64,000 nt of DNA. Origin: Aplectana chamaeleonis (Eukaryota > Nematoda > Chromadorea > Rhabditida > Cosmocercidae). Below, in pieces: positions 49,301 to 61,300 of this stretch. Position 1 is the first letter of the stretch, and each line of letters begins with the position of its first letter. The notes under the pieces are model-generated. The model was not told where the DNA came from. It did not search any database and saw only the letters and a list, made by a program, of their open reading frames with translations. The position numbers were made by a program, and so were the translations under genes. The stretch lies in contig JAPDOI010001420.1 in the NCBI GenBank assembly GCA_029168955.1, positions 113,501-177,500 of the forward strand, given 5' to 3'.

Positions 49301-52300
49301 ATAGGAAAAAGCCACCCTGGTGCGTCCACTGCAAGAAGCCACTGTGGCAGGCCAACTGCAAAAAGTTACTTAGGCGCACAACTTTCCTAAAAAATGCTGT
49401 CTCTGCGGGACCACAACCCTGCCTAGATGGTGCCTAATCGGAGTCGTCACGTTTCTCTCCTGGCAAGCCTCGAGAGCTCCATTAAGCCCCTGTTTTTGTT
49501 GGTGGAAAAATCAGCCGTTTCCGGTTGTGACCCGCCGTAGCCGACTGTGGCCAGCTGGGCCCCCGTCATACATGGGCGCTAGTCCGACTTAATTCCTCGT
49601 AGGTCGTCCGTAGTCTCGCCTACCTCGTCCATGCACCCTGCATAAGGGGTATGGTACACTTTTGCGACACACGGTGGCGTCGTTCTGCACAGGGACAGCG
49701 ACAGCCTACCGCCGTGCTCTTGCCCTGTAAACTTTTCGTTGTCGCTGTGCGCTGCACAGCGGCAGTGGCAACGACTGGCTTTGGCACACTTGCAGTATGT
49801 CAGCCCTCCGCGTCTCGTCGCTGGGACAGGCGCGCGATAAATGGTCCTGCGACGACCGATGTCGCTGCCCCGATGAGGGATTCGCTGCAATTTGTGCTAG
49901 ATTGCATGCCTGTCGCTCATGACAGCGACAAAGTATACCATACCCCTAAGCCGCGCTCGATGGGATACAGCAATGGCCTTAATGGTATTATTGCTCTTAC
50001 CTCGATAGGGGTGGGACAAGGGAACGGAGAACATAGGGGAAAACATCAAAGAACAATTTTTCCTCGTTTACACATTTTACTTGCATATCGACCGATGTAC
50101 GGACCAAACCCCTCCTATGACGGGGCCTTGTGCGCCAGAAAAGTACAATAAAATAGAGCAGCACCCTAGAGTTTCCTGCAATTGCATTTTTATTGTCCGA
50201 TAATTTTTTCGGTATCTACGTTCTGTACACGTCGCTCTCTCTAGGCTTCTTGCCTACTGGGCAGGATCGCGGAGCCGTCGCGGTACTATAGCAGAGTGAC
50301 TTCTTCCAATATCTCGCTTATTCAAACAGATTCAGACCTTGCGTTTGTCAGGTAATATACTAGGAGAGTCTGCTTCTCATCTGTATAAAAATCACAGATT
50401 CCGCAACTGAGGTTACTGAGCGTTCTAGGCAATCATCGATGAATCCAGCTAACAGATCCCATTGGTTAAAAATTGTGTTTAACTCACAGTGTACGAGTTC
50501 TCGTGTTGGTTTCAGAGCGATTCGTGAAAGCTCTATGTAGGAGGCCATGCTGCTCTCCCAGACATGCTTCTGAGCCGAACCCAGGTCAATGCTGGCTCCA
50601 ACATCAGCATTGATCGCATGGGCCTTTGTCGGTATATTAAAGTTATGTGGATCAATGTTGGGAGAGTAGACAACCTAAAATATACCAGTTTCCGTTTTTG
50701 AGATTGAATATACACTCAAGTCTTACTCCTCAACTTCTATGGATGTCTTCCTGGTGTTCTCGATGATCCGCCCATGTTTAGAGCAGTCATTGTCCCAAAC
50801 GGCCGCCTACCTCTACGATGATGTGGGGCCAGTTCTTTTACCATCGAGTTTTCACGTTCTTCGTCGTCCTAAAAGGCAGGGTTCGCGATGAAAACGGTTT
50901 TTGTGCCATCCTCATGAGAAGGTAGATCTGACCATTACTAAAGCGAAGATAGGCGCAAATTCTAGAAAAAGAAAATGAAAAAGAAACGCCCGGGAACATG
51001 GTATAGCTGCATGCCAGCCCGCTCAAAACCAAGGAGATTTTCATGAATACTTGCTTTTTGTCTTTCATTTTGATTTTGAAGGCAGTGTCAACGATAAATT
51101 TCGTCCTCGGTTTTCGGCCGGAAATCGAAAGTTCAGGGTCTCATTGAAGCACTGGGGTCGAAAGAACGAACGAAAACTAGGCCGAAAGGGCTCCATACGG
51201 CTCCGAAGTCCGCTCGCGCTAGCCCTTCCGCTCGCGGTCGAGTTTTCCGAGGAACAGTTTGGTCCATTTCTACATTATCAAAGCAGCGCGAGCGCGACTG
51301 AGTTTCAGCATTGGGGCGCATTTTCGCGCGCTGTGAAACAATCAGACCCTACACCTTCGTTTTCTTGTGGAAACTCGAAAACGATTTTTATCGTGACTAC
51401 TGCCTTCAAAGTAGTTACTGACCACTTTAAAAGACTACTTACTACTTAGAAAGCAAAAAAACGTCAAAACAAGCATTTGTGAAAATCTCGGCGATTCCGA
51501 CATTCACCAGCCAGCCGATCTAACCTGTTGCGGTGCGTTTCTCGCTCAGCTTTTCACTAATTTGCTTTTTTTTATGACAGTCAGATCTGCTTTTTTTTGA
51601 AGATAACCTTACAACAGATATTATCGCGAACCTGGCCTTCAAAGGAATAACAGAAGCTTTTTTTCCAGAGAACGGACAGAAAACCACGTTTTGCGGGACG
51701 CGGAACGGTCATGTAGCTCAAAAAGTAATAGAAAATATTTAGAAAAAAGTAGTTGCCTCGAAACAAGTGTTCAACACTTTCGAATACTTTCTTTTTGTAA
51801 TCAAGTCTCTTTCTCTTCCGAAGGACTATTATTCACGATCGGATATCGTGTAAAAAGAAGATCTACACAAAGCATAGACTCAACTTTAGATGACCTGCAA
51901 CGGCGTCGCGCGCCAGCTGACATTAAAGGCAGGGTTCTCGATAAAATCGGTTGCTGCGCTATCACCGTAGAATGGTAAATCTGGCCATCACAAAAGTGAA
52001 AATAAGTAAAAAATTGGAGAAAAAACGCTCAGGAGAAATTTATGGCTTGGTGTCCTCCCGCCCCCAATTATCGAGATTTGGGTGAAAGCCTGTTTTGTCA
52101 ACTTTTATTTTGCTTCTAAAGTAATTTCTAAACATCTCTGGAGACTACTGATTCCTTGAACAGCAAAATAAATGCCGGATAAGCAAGCATTAATGAAAAT
52201 CTCGTTAATTAGGGGGCCGGCCGACACCGGTAATCAGCTGTTATACCTTGTTTTTGAGCGTCTTCCCGCGAATTTCCGGGTTTTTTTCACTTACTTTTAG

Positions 52301-55300
52301 TTTTGTGATGACCAAATCTACATTTCTATGAAGAGAGCTCAAAAGTCGTTTTTATCGCGAACCCTGCCTTTAAGGCAGGTTAGCTTTCGTTTTTTTTTGC
52401 GTCATCCCAACTCTAACCAGAAACCGACCTTCCTTTTTTGATTAAAAACCTGACACCCAGAAAATTACAATCATCGGTAACCTTGACCCGAAGCATATGA
52501 ATGAAGCTCTCTATGAATGACCATTTTCTGAATATTTGCTCACCTGACCTGCCATTAATATGTGCTTCCTTTCATGTGAAATCAATTGCATCTGTTGTCT
52601 TATCAAGTCAAAATGGCTCCAATAATATGTATGAACTTTTCTTTGAACCTTGTGCAGCAAGGACAATAAAACCGCTCGCATAAAAACACATTGTCTTTTC
52701 TTTGTCGCCAAAACAAAACTGGTCACACTGTAACCGTCGAAATTGGTCACATACCAGGTTGTGGTTACTGAATTTAACCATGGTCGTACAAGCCTTGAAG
52801 ACGGTCCATGTGAAGGACGTCCAAAAAGCGCATCAACACCAGAAATCATAGCCAAAATACAGAATATGGTTTTGGAAGATCGTCGATTGACTGAGAGAGA
52901 TTTAGTAGAGGCTCTACACATCTCATTGGGCAATGTGAGCCATATTTTAAGTGAAATTTCGAGTTCTAAAAGGCTGTGTGCACAATGGGTGCCACTTTCG
53001 CTAACAATGGAACAAAACTCATTCGAATGCGACTTTCTCAGCAACATTTGGAGCGTTTTAAAAAGGATAAAATGGATTTTGTGCGTCGATTCATCATTAT
53101 GGATGAGACTTGGGTCTATCACCATGATCTTGAATACAAACAAGAGGCTAAAGAGTGGTGTGAGCCTGGTTGGTCGGCTTCGAAACCAGTTCGTGTTCGG
53201 AAATCGGCCAAGACTCTGAGAGAATCTTTCGCGCTAGCACCGTGATGCTCCCGTGATCCGCGATAGTACCGTGATCGTCTCCCCCCGGTCCTGCGTTCTC
53301 ATGATGTGCAGATTTGTAAAGCAGCGCGAAATGCGGCGACGGCAATACCTTATAGATTCGTGTTGATCTGGTAGGCGACATTCGTTCGGGAGAAACATTG
53401 AGAGGGCCTGGATGCGGTACCATCAAGAGGCTGGCAGAAACTCGCGATCGTCCCGCGATAGTTCCAGGCTCAGTTCGTCGCGGATCCGCGATGTAACGCC
53501 CCGAATACATCAATGCATAGGCGCGATTCGCCCCCAGGTTGAAACTAGTATGATCTCGCAATCGTTCAGTGATAGGCCCAGGCTCGACTCCTCGCGGTTT
53601 TGTTATAGAGGATCGTGGGAGCCTCGATGAATGAACGCGGTACGCACTCAGTTTGAGACTGGCAGAATCTCACGATCGTTGCGCGATAGCCCTGTGCTCG
53701 TATTCTCTCGGTGCCTAGCAGAAACCGAGGGGATTATATCCGTGAACGATCGCGGGGGATTCTCTCAGAGAAAGGTTATGGCATCAGTTTTTTGTAATGC
53801 GAAAGAAATTTCGTTTGTGGATTACTTGCAAACTCGTAAAAAATTGATTCTGATTATTATTGCGACCTCTTGGACCAGTTGAAGGAAAAAATTTGTGAAA
53901 AAAGACCCGGTTTGCGGAAGAAAAAATCCTTTTCCATCAGGACAATGAACCGTGTCACAAGAGCATTTTGAAAATGGCTAAAATCCATGAATTAAACTTC
54001 GAATTGTTGGAGCATCCACCGTTATCACCAGATTCAGCCCCCAGCGACTTCCATTTGTTTCCAGAACTCAAAAAATTTATGCGTGGCAAGCGTTTTTCTT
54101 AAAATGAAGTGGTCATAACGGCTGTTAAAGCGTATTTTGCGGACCTTCCAGATTCTCACTTCAGGATTGGGATCCACAAATTGGAGGAACGTTGGAGCAA
54201 GTGTATTAATGTTCAGGGAGATTATACTGAATAATAAAGTGTATTTTGAACCATAAAATTGTGTCTTTCTTACCGATTAACCAAACTAATTGAACAGCCT
54301 TGTATGTGTGGCAGAATCGTGCCATCCCTGAGCCTCATGATGAATCACAATGCTTGTACAATGGTAGCCGCAAAATTTGTTGAAAGTTTCTAAAGATTCA
54401 AAAGTCTTAAAAAGTGAAACCTGGTTTGTGGTTAGACACTCAAAAACTGCCATAAGCGCTCAGGACGGGCTCCGATGTCATATATTCAGAGGGTCCCAAG
54501 TTCAATAATACACTTTTCTGAGATAGCTGTGATCATTGAGATTTAGCTACTCAGAATATTCTCAGCCCGGAGCCGCACCAAACAGGAATCGGAGTCGCCT
54601 GACAGCTCGGCCTGTACTCCCGAAAACTCCGGCTGCTGTTGTTGCTGTCTGGGCTCGTCCAGTCGGTTCTTATAGGAGAACGAGGCGACCTAGAGAAGCC
54701 TCGACAGCAACGCCAGAGGAGATCAACTAAATTCGGGAGAATAGGCTTAAAAGCAGTGTCCACGATAAAAATCGTTTTTGTTTTTCAGCCTATCTTGAAA
54801 ACGTGTTGAACGTTCGTCTGTAGCACGCACGAGGTGGTAGGATGACTTTATTGACTAACGTTTCGGCGGATTCGCCCTCGTCGGAGTCTGAAACGATCAA
54901 ATTTACTTGTAAAATCAATCGGCCAAATGTAGATACTATCCTACAGAAATTCAGACGAATTTTCCAATTTCCAAAACGAATTTCACGGAAACATAGAACT
55001 GAGTGGCATACGTGTTCAAAAGTCCTCAGAAAACCATGTGATCAGTAGAACAGCAAAGCGGGTACCAGAGTGTCAGAAAGTACCCTAATCAGAAGCCGAG
55101 TCTGATGTAGGGTTGGAGTTCCCGTGTTATATTTATACCCTCGTCCTTCCGGTTGATCTTGGGATATCTCGCACTGATCCAGAATGCTTCTAGCGCTTTT
55201 CGCGCACTAGTCTGGGCCTCCCGCGCTAGGATCTCCACTCTCACCTCAAAATCATCTCCCTTATGGCAATTAACCCTGTGGCAGCCCAGTGCAGTGCCGA

Positions 55301-58300
55301 CCCGCGACCTTTCTTCCCCATCTTGGTGTTCCTTAATTCGCACATGTAAGGGGCGAGCCGTTTCGCCGATATACTCTTCACCGCAGCTCTGACATGTGAT
55401 AATTTAGATGACGCCCGAAGCAGCGCAGTCGCCCTCCTTGCCTGCTGGACAGATGGCGCAATGTGGGGTAACGCATGCGCGGTCATATTGGCGATTGCGA
55501 ACCAACTGCTGCTCTAAATTACTGGGAGGGATGGTCAGTAAAGATACAGAGTCTTCCAATCCCGCCCCGCGCAAGCATTTTCTGATAGCGCTGCTCACCT
55601 CTTCCGAAATGAAGGGCATTTGAATAGGGTTTTATCGCTTTGCTGCATGTTCCGGCCCCGATGGCCGCCGTGGGTGGGCCTAGTCCTTCCTAAATGTGTT
55701 TCGTAGCCGTTGAGTGTCGCAATTTGGCTAGCAAGCCTTTTCGACTCCTCACGCTCTTCTGCGCCAGAACACACATTTTTAGCGGTGCGAAACATGTTTC
55801 TAACCACCGCTCTTTTTGTCTGTGTAGGGTGCGCGGACCGCCAGTGGACGAGAATATTTTTGCTTGATGGTTTGCGGGGTTTGATTAAGGTACTTTCTGT
55901 CACTTTGGTACCCGCTTTGCTGTACTACTGATCACATGGTTTTCTGAGGACTTTTGAACAGGTATGCCACTCAGTTCTATGTTTCCGTGCCATTCGTTTT
56001 GGAAAATTTGTCTGAATTTCTGTCGGATAGTATCTACATTTGGCCGATTAATTTTACAAGTAAATTTGATTGCTTCAGACTCCGACGAGGGCGAATCCGC
56101 CGAAACGTTAGTCAGTAAATTCATCCTATCACCTCGTGCGTGCTACAGACGAACGTTCAACACATTGTTCTGATGCCGAGGTTTATCGAGAGCCGAACTT
56201 GGAGATTATCTTGAAAACGGTCCCATGCTGATTCCAACGATGTCTCTAAAATCGTACACGACTTTCTGGGAACGGAATTATGGTCCCTCAAAAATTGAGC
56301 TAGAGAAGCATGGTGGACGAGTTTTCCAAGGCTTGTAACCTCCGTCTTTTGTATGCGAACTGACTTGAGTAAAGGGAGAAGTTGAGAATGAAGGGAAGAA
56401 CGGGGCTAATGATTGGAAATCATCGCTCATCTCACGATCTCGAGCATTCATTTGTTCACATCGGTGGGCGTGTGTTGCGCTTTTGGGATTTGCCATGCGC
56501 TCGACGTGGCAACTTCGAGCTCTCTTGGGGCTCTTCCTGGCTCGTTTTCATGCGTTCTTTCGACGTCAACGTTACAGTGTGGCCCTCCAGTACCCATTCC
56601 TAATGGAATTTTAAACACTTTTTTCATCGTGAACACTGCCTTTAACTGTCAGATGGCTCCGATTCCTGTTCGGTGCGGTTCGAGGCGTTTGGGTAAATAG
56701 CTATGGCCAGAAATTTTTGCTCAAATCTTTCACTGCTCTACGGGAAAAAACAGCTTTTGGCCAGCTTCGGACTTCTCCCGCAGTTCCTCGTCTCCAAGTG
56801 AATCGCACCGACACTCACACTATACGAAAAAGAGATTTCATTGATATGGTGGAGTATAACAACTCAAAGTGTAACATGCTGATAAAAACGGGACATGAAA
56901 CAGATTGGTGCGCATTCAAAGTTCGGCCGATTGAGACTGTCCGCCCACGCGATCGGCATGCGTCTTGAGCAAACGTCGCGAAGACATTATTTGAATCTAT
57001 GAACCGATTCGCAGAAATGTTCAACGAAAAGTGAATAATATCCCAGTCAGCTTGTTGCAGCCGTGACAATGCTCGTCCGAACAATGTCTTAGCGACAGCG
57101 GCAAGACACGGACGCTAACCTGTGCGGATAGTTTCATTCGGACGGACTTCATAGAATGCGCACCTCCCACAATGAACAGACAAACGGACCAACACCATCC
57201 ACTTTCATTCTATGGATTCCTAAAAGTTTAGGTTCCTGGCAAAAGTAAAGATTTGGCATGGCCATGTTTGCGAAAAACTTGAAACATTCTCAGTAAAAAG
57301 GAGAGATTAAAATAAAAGTTCTCGTGAGAAAAAAAGTTCTGAAATTCCTCGAAAGTTTAGGTTCCTGGCAAAAGTAGAAGATTTGGCATACGGCCATTTT
57401 TCGAAAAAATTAGAAATATACTCAAAGTTAAAGCGGAAGGTAAAGAAAAATGAAAAAGTTTTGAAATATTCCTGAGAACGATTTGGCGTAAAGATAATTC
57501 GATTTTTGGGAAATGTAGTGAAATAATCAAATGAGTCTGATTTGGCAGTCGAGTTTGAACTCGACCATTGATAAGAGTTGCCAGCAAATGAGAGATCCTC
57601 ATTGTATATAAGCTTATCCGTAGAACATATTAAAGCAAAATCACGCGTGATATGGAACAAACAGTTGATTTTACTTTACTTAATACGTGAAGACCGCGGC
57701 ATCTCCAGCTCCCGAACGAGCTTTTAACTGCTTGCCTTATCACGCGTGATTTTGCTTCGATATGTTCTACGGATAAGCTTATACAACGCGATCTCGCATT
57801 TTGCACAACTCTTATAAATAGTTGGTTCAAACTCGACTGCCAAATCATACTTTCGACTATTTCACTACATTTCCCAAAAATCGAATTATTCTACGCCAAA
57901 TCGTTCTCAGGAATATTTCAAAACTCTTTTTCATTTTTCTTTACACTTCCCTTTTAACTGAGTATATTTCTAATTTTTCGAAAAAATGGCCATGCCAAAT
58001 CTTCACTTTTGCCAGAACCTAAACTTTCAGGAAATTTCAGAACCTTTTTTTATTTTATTTTAATCTCACCTTTTTTGCACTGAGAATGTTTCAAGTTTTT
58101 CGCAAACATGGCCATGCTAAATCTTTACTTTTGCCAGGAACCTAAACTTTTACGAATTTCATTTACTTTTTCCTGAAGGTTTCCTTTCTGAGTTTTTAAG
58201 TGCATAGTGGTCGCATTTCGGAAAGTTGGAACATTCGACAGATTTACCTTTCAGCAAGTTCTTCTGACCATGAAAACAAAAGGCTCCACAGAAACAAAAA

Positions 58301-61300
58301 GCCTAGCTTGCTCGGAATAGTGCGGGCGGAGGAAGTAGTGAAGTGGTCGGTCATGGAAAAATATAACAATGATAAAAAGATCTTGACTTGACAGGCCAGA
58401 TAAGCCTTACTTCGTCCGGCTCAAAAAGAGGCAGCTAGGCTATAACTACTAGACCGAGCTTACAGAACTCAAAATTCAGAACGGTCCTGCATCTGCTCTA
58501 CGGCGTCCTGCTCACCCCACACTGAAATTCTGCACATCATGTTGGACGTTCTGCTTACTCCCAACGCGGTCCCGCATGCTTTCTATGGAGTCCTGTGCAG
58601 TTCAATTGCGGCCCTTACATTTCGTATGGCGTTTCGCGCACTCCCACTGGGGTCCCATACACTTTCTATGGCGATCTTCGCGCTCCCAGTGGAGTCCCGT
58701 ACACTGCTCTACGTTCCTCCGGCAACCTCTTCCTGGGTCTCATGACCTTTATGCGGCGTGCTGTGCATCCTGCACTGTATTCCTGCACACCATCTTGGAC
58801 GTTCTGCGCACTCCAATTTGAGTCCCGTACACTTTCTACGGCGTCCGGCGCACTCTCATTTAGGTCCCAGGACACTTTCCACAGCGTCCGGCGCACTCTC
58901 ATTTGGGTCCCGCAGGAACACTTTCTACGGCGTCCAGCGCACTCTTTGCCATTCAGGTCCCAGACACTTTCCACAGCGTCCGGCGCACTCTCATTTGGGT
59001 CCCAGCACACTTTCTACGGCGTCCGGCACACTCTCATTTGGGTCCTGCACACTTTCTACGGCGTCCGGTGCACTCTCAATTTAGGACCCACACACTTTCT
59101 ACGGCATCCGGGACGCACTCATTTCTGGGGTCCCGCACCCTTTCTAGGGCGTACGGCGTACTCTTATTTGAGTCCCGCACACACTTTCTACGGCGTCCAG
59201 CGCACTCTCATTTAGGTCCCAGACACTTTCCATGGCAGCGTCCGGCGCACTCTCATTTGGCTCCCGCAACACTTTCTACGGCGTCCAGCGCACCTCTCAT
59301 TCAGGTCCCACACACTTTCTACGACGTCCGACGTACCTCATTTGGGTCCCACACACTTTCTACGGCGTGCGGCTCACTCTCATTTAGGTCCCCACGCACT
59401 CCTTCTACGGCGTCCGGCGCACTCTCATTTGGTTCCCGCACACTTTCTACGGCGTCCGGCGTACTCTTATTTGGGTCCCGCACACTTTCTACGGCGTCCG
59501 GCGCACTGCCCTCATTCGGGTCCCTGCACACTTTCTTGACGGCGTCCGGCGCACTCTCATTTGGGTCCCGCACACTTTCTAACGGCGTCCCGGTGCACTC
59601 TCATTTGAGTCCCGCACACTTCTCTACGGCGTCCGGGACGCACTGTTGCTGGGTCCCACACATTTTTCTACGGCGTCCGATCACTTCACTCCAATCTGGG
59701 TCCCACACACTTTCTACGGCGTCTCGGACGCACTCATCATTTGGGTCCCACACACTTTCTGCATGGCGTCCGACGCACTGTTGATTTGGGTCCCACACAC
59801 TTTACTAACGGCGTTCTGCGCACACCTCCATTTGGGTCCCTCACACTGTCTACGGCGTCCGAAGCACTCTCATTTGAGTCCCACACACTTTCTACGGCCA
59901 TGTTCTGCGCACACCCATTTGGGTCACAAGCACGCTCATGCCAAATCATTTTTTCCGCAGGGCTACCGTAACCCTCCTTCAGAAATTTTCCAAGTGTCCA
60001 GCCTGGATATGAGCACATCGTTATAGCCAACCATCATCTTTGCACAATTTCGACTCCTCCTCAGCCACTTTCCAGTGGTTTCCTCCGGGAAGACAGAGCG
60101 GTGTGTGAATGACTGCATACCGCTCCTCTCCCTTTTATACCCCCGCATGTTATGACGCGTAAGTGTTATCGTTCCGTTATCATGTGTTTTGTTCAAGAAT
60201 GATTACGGTAGCCCTGCGGAAAAAATTATCGGCATGGGCGTGAAATCGTATTTGGATCCCGCAAACTTTCTACGGCGTCTTGCTCACTTCCATTTGGTCA
60301 CCTTCACAGTTTTTATGGCGTCCAACGTACTTTCTCATTTGGGTCGCGTACACTTTCTACGGCTTATACTTGCGCACACCCATTTGGGTCCCGGCACACT
60401 TTCTTACGGCGTCCGACGCACTGTTATTTGGGTCCCACACACTTTCTACGGCGTCCGACGCACTCCCTCATTTGGGTCCCACACACTTTCTACGGCGTCC
60501 GACGCAAAACTTGTTATTTGGGTCCCACACATTTTCTACGGCGTCCGACGCACTCTCATTTGGGTCCCACACACTTTTACTGGCGTCCGACGCACTCTTA
60601 TTTGGGTCCCACACATTTTCTACGGTATGTCCGACGCACTCTCATTTGGGTCCCGCACACTTTCTACGGCGCCCGACGCACTGTTATTTGGGTCCCACAC
60701 ATTTTCTACGGCGTCCTACGCACTCTCATTTGGGTTCCACACATTTTCTACGGCGTCCTACGCACTCTCATTTGGGTCCCGCACACTTTCTACGGCGTCC
60801 GACGCACTCTCATTTGGGTCCCACACACTTTCTACGGCGCCCGACGCACTGTTACTGTTTGGGTCCCACACATTTTCTACGGCGTCCTACGCACTCTCAT
60901 TTGGGTTCCACACATTTTCTACGGCGTCCTACGCACTCTCATTTGGGTCCCGGCACACTTTCTACGGCGCGTCCGTGACGCACTCTCATTTGGGCCCCAC
61001 ACACTTCCTACCGCGTCCGACGCACCCTCATTTGGGTCCCGCCCACTTTCTACGGCGTCCGACGCACTCTCATTTGGGTCCCACACACTTTCTACGGCGT
61101 TCTGCGCACTCCTACTGGGGTTCCGCACACTATCTAAGGCGTTCTTGTGGATTTCTTCTGAATTCACACCGTGCGGCGTTCTAAAAATACATCCAAGATC
61201 CCGCCGTATTGATTTAAGCAGTTCAATCCTAAACAAATGCCTATCAGTGACGGTGTTTATTTCATTAGTTCATATTTTTTACGAATGAGTAAACGTCGGA

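Larger units (their letters stand above)
54573..56684. repeat. Outer inverted pair around nested MITE and Penelope-like remnant
   Basis: GCCGCACCAAACAGGAATCG at 54573 is mirrored at 56648-56684 (CGATTCCTGTTCGGTGCGG-like). The left side also carries CTGTTGTTGCTGTCTGGG as in the 13.1 kb hairpin. Confidence 0.55.

Noticed and set aside
58595..61288. Open frames of 200-330 codons on the plus strand
   Set aside because: Same reason: 42-base satellite units. Insertions of one or two bases simply move the frame.
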